A DNA stretch of 64,000 bases from Chondrilla cf. caribensis (GCA_964020155.1 OZ026547.1:6059009-6123008), one strand, 5' to 3'. Shown: positions 39,153-52,639, counted from the stretch's first letter. A program made the numbers and translations. Notes: generated from the sequence alone by a model not told the origin.

Positions 39153-42100
39153 ATGACACTATCCATGTGGATTGCTACTCTTTACACATTATGTATATAC
39201 ATTTCAATAAGTGAAAGCGGTAAGTGCAGCTACAGGCATAAAATTCTACAGTGGGTATTTACATTTTAAGTACTGAGCATCATATTGAGAATTCTGTCGA
39301 ACAAATGTGTCTATGTACGTACATATTCAAGTTATGTACTATGTCATTATGTAAATTTTCATAATATATGGGTAATTAAATGGGTAAGCAAAGCAATATG
39401 ACATGATATAATAGAAAAAAAAACTAAATGGAACAAAAGGCAGCTTAAATGCACTAGGACCAGATAATATTTTCTTATTAATCCAACATTGCAGTAATCT
39501 TTGTCTATTGAGTTTATTTCCTTACCTTTGGATTCCTTTATCTCGGCCGGGGAGATTGAGAAATTTTCCATACAAGCTTCTATGATAGCCTGCAATCTGT
39601 GGTAATCCTATATCCCACATACTTGGCAACAATTGTACTATAAAAGTAATAATCAGTGTATGTTGCTGCATGTGCATAAGTCTGTGGTGTACACTTGTCT
39701 AAATGCATTTTTCTAAACTTTGATAGTAGAGAATTGGTAAAGTTTCTTTGATCTGTATGTGCATATGTTGAACTTGTGTGATAATATTGATAATAATAAT
39801 ATTATTGATATATTATATTATTGATATGTACTGATTACTGAAAAACTTACAACAGAATGCAAAGCATAGCATAATAGCTATAATTTTCTCTCTAATAGGT
39901 ATTCAACTGTTGTATGGCAGGTCACACACAATATATTGTGGAGAATCAGACCCTAATACCACACAAGGAGACTGGTTCCATAATGACGCAACACTTGATG
40001 TGTTTCACAGGAGTTATACTATAACAAATGCCACATTTGATGATGATGGAGTATATCAGTGCAGGAGACATGGGACGAATGTCTTACACTCACCTTTGCA
40101 GGTGGATGTGTATGGTAAGAGTGTTTTATAATTTCATATGTGCCAGGACTATTTATCATGTATAACTATGTGTAACACCTTCCATTTTGTACTGCACATT
40201 TCCATTATAAAAGGTATCAAGCATGGGTCCACAAATTTGCAAACCCACAAAGATCAAAAGGGAGATCAAAGAGTGTTTACACTTTCAAAACACAAAACAA
40301 ATAACAATAAACAATTTGTTCAATAAACTTGCAGCTGTTGCAGCTGATGCCTCTATGGGTTTGCAAATTTGTGGACCCATGCTTGATACCTTTTATAATG
40401 GAAATGTGCATTACAAAATGGAAGGTGTTGTGTGTATGTTTACCTAACAGCAGTAGATCACACACACGCACGCACTACAAGCATTATTAACACCTTCCAT
40501 TTTGTAATGCACATTTCCATGTGCATTTCCAAGGAATCAGGCTTGGGTCCACAAATTTGCAAACCCATAGAGGCATCAGCTGCAACAGCTGCAAGTTTAT
40601 TGAACTTGATTATTGCTATTTGTTTTGTGTTTTAAATGTGTAAACACTCTTTGATCTCCCTTTGATCTTTGTGGGTTTGCAAATTTGTGAACCCAAGCTT
40701 GATCCCTTTTATAATGGAAATGTGCATTACAAAATGGAAGGTGATTACTATGATTTTTATATATTCTTTAGGTCACTTACATATCACTCCGTGAATTGTA
40801 CATCTAGGTTCGATAGAATCTGTGTAAAAAATCTCAAAAGGGGACAATCGGTGACTTTATGTATAAGTCGCACCACAACCCCGTCTGCCATACCCCAAGG
40901 AAAACATGTTACTACTGAATATCAATCTGAGTGGTCACAAATAGTAATTGATACTGATGGTTCCTTGATACGGAGAACTGACTCTCAGAATATAGTTAAT
41001 AATTCTTGTTATACTATCAAGGAGTTACAAGGAGATATGGGGGTATTCTTTGGTGCTAACGTTCACCCTGATGATGACATAACTGTCCAAGGAAATGAAG
41101 TCTTGCAATATCCCTTCAATGCATTTACATCATATGAAGATCACCCAGATATAGCAATAATTTTCTATGTTGCGACTGAAGGTATGCATGTAGGTCTACA
41201 TGTGCATGTATATTGTGTGCAACAAAGTATTCAGAAGGATCTGTGTGCATGTGTATTGATTGCAGTATGGCATACTGGGACGCATTAATTTGAGTATGTT
41301 AGATTTGTATTCAGCGATGAGGCAGACGTACGCTTTTCACCTGTTTGACATATTTTAGGGATGAAAAAACAGATTGATCATGGGGAATCTTAATTCCTAC
41401 TAATTGATATGACAAAAGCGTTGAAACTAAGACAAATAACTTTTGTTGGTTTATTTATGTTTATGTTTTGGATCCTGCTTGTAATCAAATTGTCACTTTA
41501 TAATATTGGGTACAGTAAAATTGTGTGAATTTATCGAGCATATTATCGTACTTGGCAATTGTATTTATTTCTCATTTGAATATATAGGTCTGAGATTGTT
41601 TTATGGCAGGACACACACATTATACTGTGGTGATTCAGACCCCAATACCCCACCAGGAGAGTGGCTCCTTAATGGTGAACCACTCAATGTTTATAGCAGG
41701 AATTATACTATAGTAAATGCTACCTTTGATGATGACGGAGAGTACCAGTGTGAGAGAAATGGAAGTAGCGTATTTTCATCTCCCTTGCAGGTGGATGTGT
41801 ATGGTAAGTAATGAAAGACAGTCCATCCATACATATTGCTATTTGTCAGGTATATTATGTATATGCAAAGAATATTTGAGTTAAAACTGTTGTGGCTACT
41901 ACAACCCCCCAAATTACAGTGGCATCTATTTTAGGTTTCTAGGAACCCTCTCCAAAGATATGTAGAACATTTTCCAATTCTTGATGTTTCCATATCAGCT
42001 ATCGTTTGTATTACATTATATTGGACAAGTGTAACCTACTCAAGGTTTAAGTGAAAATTATATACAGTGTGCAGCAACTACTAAGTAGAAATACAACACA

Positions 42101-42903
42101 TACACTCCCATGCATGTAAATATATACAGGCATACATACTACAGTGAATTTTCAGTAATCTGCAGGATTTTCTTTCATTTTAAAAATCTGGTAGATTTAT
42201 GACAGTTATTGGTTATTTCTTGGATCTGTGAGCATTGAGAAACACAGTCTTCTGTAGAGAGTTCTTCATATGCTCCTATCTCTCAATACTGCAGGTCTTT
42301 TACATATAAATCCTGTGAATTGCACTGCAGTGTCTGATGGAGTTTGTGTAAAAAGTGTCGAAAGAGGACAACCAGTGACTTTATGTGCAAGTTACACCAC
42401 AACACCATCTATAATACCTCAAGGAAAACATGTCATTGATGTGTATAAATATGAGTGGTCAATAAGGGATGGAGGAAATATCCCTGATATGCTTCCGCAT
42501 CAAAACCAAATTATTAGTGACTTTCGAATTCTTTACGAGTGTTCGAATGCCTCTTGTCAATGGTCTGACTCCTCTGATGACAGCTACATGAGCTACTTGA
42601 ATGTTAGTAATAATTGTCTTAATATCAACCGTGTCCAAAATAGTGGATTTTACAGATTGAAGGTGGTGTTTTACAACCAAAGAGATGTCATCACTCTCCC
42701 TGCAACACATGTTGATTTCTATCTTACATATGATAAAGGTATGCTTTGTATAATTATATCATATTGCATTAATACACACATATATTCATCTAACACTCAT
42801 ATTACACGGGTAACATACACGGCAATTTAACAATTAACATATATTCATTTAACACTCATATTACACAGGTAACATACACGGCAATATTTGCAATTAACAT
42901 TGT

Positions 42904-42936
<33 letters not shown>

Positions 42937-42953
42937 CACAAACACAAACACAA

Positions 42954-42986
<33 letters not shown>

Positions 42987-42990
42987 AACA

Positions 42991-43041
<51 letters not shown>

Positions 43042-43044
43042 GCT

Positions 43045-43137
<93 letters not shown>

Positions 43138-43165
43138 GCTCGCGCACACACACGCTCGCGCACGC

Positions 43166-43231
<66 letters not shown>

Positions 43232-43250
43232 ACAAACACACGCTCGCGCG

Positions 43251-43295
<45 letters not shown>

Positions 43296-46200
43296 GTATA
43301 TAATGTAATATATTATGTATAATATTAAATAACATGCAATTGTTTCTCTAATGTATAGAAATCCAGGTGCCTTATGGCAGTACAGTCCTGTTATATTGTG
43401 GACAATCGGATCATACTACTCCATCAGGAAACTGGTCCCATGATAGTGTACCACTTGGAGTGAACAGTAGGGTCTATACCATAACAAATGCTACCTTTGA
43501 TGATGATGGGGAATACCAATGCATTGGAAATGGAAGTGGTGTATTTTCCTCTCCTTTGAAGGTGGATGTGTATGGTGAGAGGTGCTACATGTACATTATG
43601 TCAGTGATCTCGAATGTACAACTGCAATATAACTTGATGTTAACATTTATGACTTATGTCAAGATAGTCTGCTTTAACACACCTGATTGTCTACTTAAGC
43701 ATCATGATCTGTGTATTAATACTGAAGTGTTTCAGAAACAATTTTGTTACACAAAAATTACCTGATTTACTGTAATATACACATATCGAACACAATGCAG
43801 TTTACACCATTCTTCCTAATCTTCAATTGTATAGGTCTTCTAAATTTCACCACACTCAATTGTATCTCAAAGTTGAATGATGGGACATGTGTTATAAATG
43901 CCCAAAGAGGACAACCAGTGACTTTATGTATAGGTCGATTCACAATACCGTCAACAATACCTCAAGGAAAACATGTCATTGGTATCAATGAATCCTACTG
44001 GTCTGTACTGTATTCAAACCCACCTGTTCGCACTTATCCTCTATATAGATGTGAAAATGGATACTGTGAAGAATGGCCCAATAATTACTATGTAAACTAC
44101 AGTAACTTCTTGAATGTTACTGATTCCTGTCTCACTGTCAACACTGTGAACAATATAGGAGCAGGAGTTACTGATACCCATTATAAATTGAGAGTGTACT
44201 TTGATGCAAGGGGTGCCATTCAACTTCTTTCAAGAGACAAAAAGTTTTCTGTGCCTTATTACAAAGGTAATTCCCACCAATATATGTCACATGAATGCAT
44301 GTAAATACGTTTGGTTACTGTGAAGAGCACAATGTCATTTATATTATACTATAGACATACTATAAAATGTATATACATGAATTCAGAACACAATCACATT
44401 TCATCACTACACCCCTGTGATGATGTAACCCCATTGTTATGATCCATACTGATTGTCCATGTGTATTTGGAATTATGATATAGTCAAGTTTGGGTTTCAT
44501 TGCTTCAGGAACAGTTTTGAATCATCCTGTGAGATTTTTTTCGTTAAAAATAGTTTTTAAATAGCTTTTTAGTGTTTGAAACCACCTTCCCAATATAATA
44601 CCCACTGTACTAAAATTTTGATCTAGAGCAGCTGCTGTGTCGATATAGAGCCCTGATTTGTAGGAGCTACTTGCAACCCCACTAAGAGTATAAACTGCTC
44701 TTCCAGGGTACTTTTACTGTAACTAAAGTGGTATATATTATATAATTTTGAGAATGTCTGGTAACAGCATGATTGGAAGCAAAACTGGCAATTACAGTTA
44801 CAAAAACTTTCGAAATAGAATCGCACACTATGAAATGCAAATTAACAAACTTTACTCGTTAAATTCTTACTGATTTGGATTGAACTTTGACCTTCCCCAA
44901 CAATCAATAATATTGAAAATTCACAACCATTCACTGCATTACCTAATGAAAATTACGACATGGCATGTACATTATAATTCTCACGTTATTCCACTAGAAA
45001 TTCGACTTGGATATGGGCAAACACGCACAATATATTGTGGTGACTCAGATCGTAACACCCCACCAGGGGATTGGCTCCATGATGGTAAACCACTTGGTGT
45101 GTACAGCGGGAGTTACACTATAACTACTGCTACTTTTGATGATGACGGAGAATACCAGTGTAGGAGAAATGGAAGTAATGTTTTTCTTTCCCCTTTGGAG
45201 GTGGAAGTGTATGGTAAGTGTGATAAGTATAGTATAGTTTTGTCAATGTATTTACAATGGAACCTGCAAGAAGACCACCCTTTACACAAAGCCCATCTGT
45301 CCAAAGCGACTATTTTGACTTTGTCCTTTGTCAATTGTACTGTTATAAAGCACGTCTGTATACAGACCCCCTGTCTCCAGAGACCACCAGAATTAAATTT
45401 TGTCCTTGGGTGGTCTCAAGGCTCATACAGTTTTGTTTATATTTACTAATACTCTGAAAACATTAATTATAACAAAGACTGTGTAATAATTTGCTGTAAT
45501 TCTACAGGTTTATTAAATTTTGCCCCACTGAATTGCAACAGTAGATCACAAGGAGCTTGTGTGATAAATGTCAAAAGAGGACAACCAGTGACTTTATGTA
45601 CAACTATAACCACTACGCCTGCTGTGATACCTCAAGGAAAACATGTTGTCAGTATCCACGAATCTCATTGGTTTACATACAGTACACAAGCAGATGGAAC
45701 AATTTTGTCCATAAGCTGCCTTTACAATTGCCAGAATGGATCTTGTCATCAATGCTCTATTTCCACACATGTCAAATACACAATTTTAAATGTTAACAGT
45801 TCCTGTCTCACCATTGATAATATACTAGAGAAGGAAAAGACCCATTATTTCCGGCTGTTTCAATCAATAGCAGTAGGAGATCGTATTCTGCAGGATGCTT
45901 CTGTTCCTTTCTTCTTCGTCGAATTCATTGTGATGGAACTGAATGAAACTTCAACTACTGCCACACCTACCACCATACATACTCCAGAAGTCTTGGTGAC
46001 CATCGCTGTCTCTACCTCCATCATCACCATTGTCATTGTAATCCTCATCAGTAGTTTGTCCATAGTATATTCAATTATTGTCAGAAGGTACAAACGATCT
46101 AGGTGTGCCATAACTTCTCTGTCATCTGAAGTGGGTGTTCCCCTACAAGAATCCTATTCCTCAAGGTAAGAGTAGTATGTAGCAATTATTGTTAAAGTTA

Positions 46201-47578
46201 CACAATGTATATCATAATGGAAGCAGGTATGGGCTGTCACAGGAAGACTCTAGAACAGGTCATTTCTCTACAAATCTTCTTGCACATTATTCTCATTTTG
46301 ACTTCTGGTATGAAATGCTTGTATGATATTATAAAATTTAGCACATTACAATGTGTGTTCTTGAATAAAAATTAAGATTGATGATTGTTATTGTCATTTT
46401 CTTACAAATGCAGACCAAAAAACCTGACTGTATATCGTACAAAGGATGTGAAAATAATGGAGAAAATCGGGAGAGGATCCTTCTGGAAAGTGTATAGAGG
46501 CAAGTTGTCAGACAACCGCTGTGCTATCAAGAGACTCAGAGGTATCAAGGAATCCACCAATCGAGAAGGACTCATTCAGAAAGTTTTGAAAGAACTGGAT
46601 ATGTGGTCCTCTCTAAATCATCCAAATATAGTCAGACTTTACGGAATATATCACCAAGAAGATGATGATATCGGCATTCCATTGCTAATAGTGGAGCTAA
46701 TGGACAGGAATCTCACTGACCAATTGCAAGCTACCTCTGACCCAACTAACAAGAACTCACTGTTCCCTCTACAAACTAAACTAGCCATCTTGATACAAGT
46801 AGCCAGGGCTATGGAGTACCTCCACACCCACAAGAACGTAGTGCATGGCGATCTCACTGCAAATAACGTGCTACTTAAAGAGAGTCCAACAGGGTCATTC
46901 ACAGCTAAATTAACTGATTTTGGGATGAGTCGTGTACTCAATAAACGAGACAACATAATGTCCACTGACCAGGGAACATACAGCTACATGCCACCGGAGG
47001 TACATAATGCCGGTCAGGCTTCAACCAAGGTGGACATCTACTCTTTCGGTGTGCTGTGTGTGCATTTACTATGCCATAAGTTCCCCAAACCTCTATATGC
47101 CCTCACAGTTGATCCAGCAGGAACTCACATCGTTGTGAGTGAGTTCCAACGATATCGTCCCTATCTCTTGGAAATAACCCATGACGAAATGCTCCTAGAG
47201 CCATTGATAGAGGAATGCCTGCAATACGAACCTGTTGATAGACTATGTCCGGAGGAAGTGATAGGGCAGCTGAATTCCATCCAGGGACGACTGAGGTTGA
47301 AGGAGACAGGACCAGCCAATGACACGCAGACATCAACAGTTGTGCATCAGCATTTCATCGGACCGGTCGTATCAGGGTGCACCATCACTGAGAGCAATCT
47401 GAATGTCACATCCATTGCTGACTCCAATATGCAGGTATCCACTGCAGCAGAGATAACCCCACTCACAGGTCCCTTTGAGCCTGTTCCTGCAATAAACTCA
47501 CGTGCAGACCTCCCTGATGTCTATCACTCACATACTGGTCAATTGGAAGTGTCAGATGTTGAATTCCCATCATTTTAG
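39153..47578 (+). CDS. RTK-2: Ig-like receptor kinase with frameshifted exon 3 and fused stalk exon
   Basis: Exons: 39153-39219, 39899-40114, 40772-41181, 41588-41803, 42295-42738, 43359-43574, 43835-44266, 44998-45213, 45508-46165, 46414-47578. The layout is as RTK-1 with two differences. Exon 3 is 410 nt, not a multiple of three: one base is missing in ATCACTCC/GTGAATTG (paralogs have CCAGTG), giving an early stop if included. All ectodomain exons are phase 1, so skipping exon 3 restores the frame (1,209 aa). The exon 9/10 intron is gone, so the long domain runs straight into the stalk and TM helix (VTIAVSTSIITIVIVILISS). The kinase is complete (GRGSFWKVY, CAIK, HGDLTANN, DFG). The tail ends VEFPSF, with Phe in place of the Tyr in RTK-1. 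Either working through exon skipping, or a young pseudogene. Confidence 0.75.
39526..39589 (-). other. Exon-like conserved block, antisense in RTK-2 intron 1
   Basis: On the minus strand, a 64-nt block between agattgcag and GTAAGG, open in one frame: AIIEACMENFSISPAEIKES. It matches the RTK-3-linked blocks in frame and in both splice-like borders. Confidence 0.5.
40174..40429. mobile_element. M2 MITE-like element, copy 1 (RTK-2 intron 2)
   Basis: About 255 bp with long terminal inverted repeats: AACACCTTCCATTTTGTACT at the left, and its near-complement ending ACAAAATGGAAGGTGTT at the right. The repeats continue inward through GGGTCCACAAATTTGCAAAC. No coding capacity. Confidence 0.85.
40489..40744. 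mobile_element. M2 MITE-like element, copy 2 (RTK-2 intron 2)
   Basis: A second M2 copy 60 bp after the first, with its inner part in the opposite orientation. It ends only about 28 bp before the exon 3 start (40772), so it abuts the branch-point and acceptor region of the frameshifted exon. Confidence 0.85.
42903..43290. repeat. Compound (CA)n microsatellite in RTK-2 intron 5
   Basis: About 390 bp, mostly CA with AAACACAAACACAAACAC steps and four GCTCGCGC islands, ending 68 bp before exon 6. Much longer than the tracts at the same place in RTK-1 and RTK-3. Confidence 0.95.
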
Positions 47579-47820
47579 GATTTCTGATATAACAGTCTGC
47601 CCGTAAATAATATAGTGAACGGAAACAAGTATTTCATTTCGCTACTGAAAGAATTAATCTCAATAATTACCTCTAATAACTTCCTTCATGTCAGTATTAA
47701 TATTATATTTTCTCTTTCATATAATATGGCATTCATTGTTGATTTAATTCAGTTAAGTTTAATTTTAGTTTAATGTTATCTTCTTCATTATCACTTAGTT
47801 CACAAGCTTTCACTTATAAT

Positions 47821-48608
47821 AGACCAAATGCATAGTTGCGCCCATCGCCCACAATAATGGGGTCACTGAGGTCAACGGTGAACGAGTTCGCGCGAATGTA
47901 TGGAGTAGTATAGGCAGCTGTGAGGGAAATTCGTTTTTTTGCCATCTACTGCGATTGTAGCCTGACTCGAGGCTTTCTTGAAGGAACACTAATTGCAAAC
48001 GACAGGAAATAGGACCCAGCCATTTGCCAAAGCAGGAAATTTCTTTGAAATTGAGGATTTCAAGTACACAATTGAAGCGAAGGTATTCGTAGACCTTACC
48101 ATCGATCAAGTGCTGAAGTTCTAAGATTTGTCATCGGTGGGGTAGGTGTGAACGAGTTTCCCAACAGCAGATCAGAAGTTAGTTACTGGTTGTCTTATGT
48201 GCAAAGAGGACCTATAGATATACATATAACTGCCAAACGAAATTGCATCTAGCCACAATGAGGACACTCTCTCATGTGTACCTAACTGATGGCAAGTCTT
48301 AGAACTTCGGCACTTGATCGATGGTGAGCTCGAGGTCTACGAATATCTTTGCTTCTATTGTGTACTTGAAATCCTCAGTTTCAAAGAAGGTTGCCATTCT
48401 TTCAACCAGTTTGGTCCTATTTCCTGTCGTTGGCAAGTAGTGTTCCTTCAAGAAAGCATCTACTCGGGCTACAATCGCAGTAGATGGCAAAAAAACGAAT
48501 TTCCCTCACAGCTGCCTATACTACTCCATACATTCGCGTGAACTCGTTCACCGTTGACCTCAGTGACCCCATTATTGTGGGCGGTGGGCGCAACTATGCA
48601 TATGGTCT
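47821..48608. mobile_element. Fold-back element with ~305-bp arms and a SAP-like coding remnant
   Basis: Left arm 47821-48125 and right arm 48298-48608 are inverted copies (AGACCAAATGCATAGTTGCG against CGCAACTATGCATATGGTCT), around a 170-bp centre. The right arm, read on the minus strand, encodes about 63 aa including VDAFLKEHYLPTTGNRTKLV, which resembles a SAP DNA-binding motif. The left-arm version is broken by stops. The uninterrupted site exists after RTK-1 at 34003-34025 (CACTTATAATTACAGG), dating the insertion after the RTK-1/RTK-2 split. The target appears to be duplicated by two bases (AT). Confidence 0.85.
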
Positions 48609-49097
48609 ATTACAGGAATCCCTTATTTCATCTTTTGCATTAATCAATCATTACTGTTTATTGCATGTTAGTATTAAGCAATGCAAAGTACCAAGTTTCC
48701 AACAATCAAAATGCTCGAGCATCTTTTTTTTCCTGGCTCAAATTAACCTTTGTTGAAAATGTTATTTTCGAGGAAGCTTTGCACTAGAATTTCAGACTAC
48801 TGTCTAATTTTCATTATAACTTCACTGTTGCAGTCACACGTAGAAACACATATTACAATTTATATTGGAAGAGTGTGACAACCAGAAGTCGGAATGAATT
48901 CATGAGGCATACTGGTGAAATTGATCAAATCATACAAGTACTTAACTATTTACTTCTTTAGTCCAACTTGCTTAGTGAGTACCTTGAAGGGCTCACCAAA
49001 TCTGTAATGATCATATATATTGCATCTGTTACCATAGAAACAGTACTATTATACAGCAATTTTATACTGTATAAAGCGCTAGCAACGGATGCTATAA

Positions 49098-49199
49098 TGG
49101 TTAGAACATGGACAGTCAGGCATTATGACATAAAATACACTCGCCCTCGGGACTCAATATTTCATATGTGATAATGCCCTCGCGCCCACGTCTTAACCA
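49098..49199. mobile_element. Small inverted-repeat insertion
   Basis: Left end TGGTTAGAACATGG...GGCATTATGACAT and right end ATGTGATAATGCC...CCACGTCTTAACCA are imperfect reverse complements, about 35 nt each. The equivalent place after RTK-1 (near 34405) lacks about 200 bp around it, so it is a later insertion. Confidence 0.5.
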
Positions 49200-49318
49200 C
49201 TAAATATACTTACTATGAGTACTGTTTGAGGTGTACTCACTAACTAGAAAATGTCTTAACACAGGTACTAAGCAGGTTGGAATGAAACATCAGAGATTTA
49301 GATTTCATGATGATGATG

Positions 49319-49373
<55 letters not shown>

Positions 49374-49824
49374 TGCATGTCCGCACATTGTTGTATGTAT
49401 AGCTAAATGGTTGTTCAATTGAATCAGGGAATTTTGCAGAGTTCAATACGTAGGGTTCTTAGAAGCATTTGCTAGGAAACCTCTTATGAATCCCCACTCC
49501 ACTGCACTCTCCCATGTGAGCTCAGGACTGTGCCCTAATATGGGATTAAGCATGTGTTGTGGTGTGTGAGGTGATCACAATATCAGACATTGCACAGATG
49601 CCATACAGTGATAAGGAGTCTGAACAATTTCTTATCAGCTGGAGGGAAGATATCCTAATTGGTAGTTGCACATACCTGCAATACCACCCATACTGCACCA
49701 ATGTGGGCACCAGAGGAGAAAGTAATAGCCAGGATGTTTCACATCGATCTGCTCCTATTAAGGACAACATTACATTTTCATAGCCATCTAATGGTAAATT
49801 ATATATATCAAGTAGCCACTATTA

Positions 49825-49892
<68 letters not shown>

Positions 49893-50595
49893 CACCATGT
49901 GGGGTTCCTAGAAGCATTTGGTAGGAAATCCCTTTATTACCATCTGGAGGGAAGATACCCTAATGAGTAGTTGTATATACAACACAGTAGGGGAATACCA
50001 CCATTCAGCACCAATGGGGCAGTGGAGGAAACAAATACTTTGATGCTTCAAATTGCTTGCTTATCGTTATTGATCAGTTCATCCCTGGTTTCCACTAAGG
50101 ATTGAGTCACTGTAATCGGATCATAATCATTCAATTTCGAATTCCACTATACATCCAATAAAAGGCTAATTTAATAGGACCCATAGCTGACATTTCAGCC
50201 AACTCTTATCAATTTATGACAATTGACAATTGTCGTTACAATTTTGCATCAAACACTTAAAGCTGCCATGGACTCTTGCTAAAGTTTGAAGGGGAAAGAC
50301 CACTATTATTCAAACAATACACATAATTAGTATATTGTTACTAATAAGAGTGCGATACAAAAATAGAATTTTAGAGTTGAAGTATTGGAGGGGATTTCAC
50401 TAACCCAGAAGCCCTTGAAAGAAAATTGTTCATTTAGTCAGCTTACTAGAATCAGGTGAGCTTTCAATTATTTCCATAGCTATCCAGAAATTGCAAGGAG
50501 CCCACCAAGTGCATGATTGCCCACATGAACTCACGAACCGTTGGAGTTGCCCTTAAATTTCTGTGGCTTTACCGAATTAACGTGCTTTCATTGGG

Positions 50596-50725
50596 TATAA
50601 ATCCGCAGTACACAGCCAGCTTATCTCTACATCACTGCAAGCAGAAGGAGCTGTGAATAAGGATATCTTGAAGAGATTTAGCGGTTTCTTCAATACCAAA
50701 ACCATCCAAAGTCTGAAAATCATAG
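50596..50725 (+). promoter_or_regulatory. Putative RTK-3 promoter and non-coding first exon
   Basis: TATAAA at 50596-50601, then ACACAGCCAGCTTATCTCTA and TTTCTTCAATACCAAAACC, ending at the donor CATAG/GTGAGT. The RTK-3 ATG exon is preceded by an acceptor (actctcttcacag at 53278-53290) ten nt before the ATG, implying a 2.5-kb 5'-UTR intron. Confidence 0.5.
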
Positions 50726-50960
50726 GTGAGTTTTAACGTAACCGATTATATGCCAATGACGCCAATTGATCATACAATAGGGGGAAGAAATCGCATATAT
50801 TTCAGCTAAAGAAATTTCTATCGACTGAAAACTATCATTGACTATAGCTGTATTACGGAACTACTGCCTAGTAGCTAATAGAATGATTGTCTCGAGGAAT
50901 GAAGGAATTCGAAAGTGAGAGAGTTTCAATGAACTGAGCGAGATTCTCATGAGATATTTC

Positions 50961-51512
50961 TAATGGATGGTACTCTTCTCAAAGGCAGGTTTCTGCATTT
51001 GTTTTACACTTGAATGGGTATATGAGGTCTGTATTCCTTTTGATTGGCACTTTCTCAAAGGTAAACCGTACACACTGTAACACATCCGTAAATCTGTAGT
51101 CAATGCATAGTATGTTCATTTATTTATTGAGAGTACCGTAAATACAGTGAAAACTGTATAGTGAGTTTAATATCACACAAGGTGAAAAGGTGACCTTTAG
51201 GGGGAAGGTGGTCTAAATACAAAGGTTCTTTCAGTGGTGTAGTTGACCTAGTGCATAGTGCAACAACTATAAGTAACTTCAGGGACAGTCACATTCCTGC
51301 ATGCCATTAAGTCACCCCAAACCACAAGCATTTCTACATACCTCAAATACATGAGATGTGGGCTGAAACATGTTGGCCATCTCACACATGTACATGCAGA
51401 TGTGTAGCAATACATAGACTGTCATGCACAGGCATACAGATGAGTACTTGTACCATAGAACACACACACACACACACACACAAGTCATACAAATCTCTGC
51501 TAATAAATTGCA

Positions 51513-51577
<65 letters not shown>

Positions 51578-51978
51578 ACACACACACATACACACACTCA
51601 CATATATTATGTAAGTATATCGGACGAGCGTTACGTACCGGAAGTTGCAATGAAAATAATGTGGGTATAAATATAAATAATACTATATAATAATATACAA
51701 TCAATGTTATGCAAAACTCAAATTTGGGTGCTTGATGAGCAATTATATCTGATATCAAATATGCTCCAAAAAATGCAGCTCTCAAAAATAGTGCAGTCTT
51801 TGAAGAACTACAAACTTCAAAATTTTGGGAGTTTTTATGGTACAGAGAATGTCTACTGTATAATAGAAAGGAACCATAGTAGTACACAAAAACATGTAAT
51901 AATAATATTTGTGATGCACTGTGTGTGTTTTACATTGCTACAGGTCAGATCAGATCAAATATTCTTTGCATTTTCAGC

Positions 51979-52024
<46 letters not shown>

Positions 52025-52074
52025 TGTGTGTGTGTGTGTGTGTGTACGTGTGTGTGTGTGTGTGTGTGTGTGAA

Positions 52075-52145
<71 letters not shown>

Positions 52146-52260
52146 TAGTATATGTATGGGAAGGATGAAAGGATAAATTCAAAATAGGAAAGACAAAATT
52201 ATTGAAATATAAAGGAAACTGAAAGTACTTTCGCATGGTTTTTGTTTCAATCTTTCTATA
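50961..52260. other. RTK-3 presumed 5'-UTR intron, microsatellite-rich
   Basis: Holds an R3 motif near 51300, CA tracts at 51461-51482 and 51511-51598, an R1 left end on the minus strand at 51610-51660 (GGACGAGCGTTACGTACCGG), and a GT tract at 51981-52143. No gene recognised. Confidence 0.6.
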
Positions 52261-52307
52261 TGACATTGTATAGCAAACTTCATCTATTGAGCTTATTCTT
52301 TCCTCAC

Positions 52308-52371
52308 CTTCGGATTCCTTTATCTCAGCTGGGGAGATTGAGGATTCTTCTATACAAACTTCCCTGATAGC
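52308..52371 (-). other. Exon-like conserved block, antisense upstream of RTK-3
   Basis: On the minus strand, 64 nt between agattgcag and GTGAGG, open as AIREVCIEESSISPAEIKES. It lies about 900 bp before the RTK-3 ATG, unlike the intron 1 copies. Confidence 0.5.
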
Positions 52372-52639
52372 CTGCAATCTGTGGTAATCCAGAGCATATA
52401 TCTCAAGTATTTTGCAACAATTGCCCTATAATTGTAATAATTAGTATATGTTTGTGTATGTGCATATAAGTCTGAAGGTGTAGGCTAATTGCCTGAATAC
52501 ATTTTCATTAAAAACATCAACATTTTGAGGACTTTCTATAGCAGAGAATTTGTAAAGGTCTTCTTTGACCTGTATGTGCATATATGTTGAACGTGTGTGG
52601 TAAAAATATAGTTATCATTGATATGTACTGACTTATAAA

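Larger units (their letters stand above)
48900..50960. repeat. Third copy of the RTK upstream block
   Basis: Matches the two blocks before RTK-2: TTGATCAAATCATACAAGTA near 48920, GGGAATTTTGCAGAGTTCA near 49427, GACATTTCAGCCAACTCTTA near 50190, and the TATAAA block at 50596. It includes a GT tract (49320-49366) and a CA tract (49828-49889). No coding gene seen. Confidence 0.65.

Noticed and set aside
42845..43335. Cys-Val and His-Thr repeat proteins from CA/GT tracts (also near 23157-23582, 31609-32051, 34781-35175, 51312-52377)
   Set aside because: Dinucleotide microsatellites stay open in several frames on both strands; no other coding evidence.
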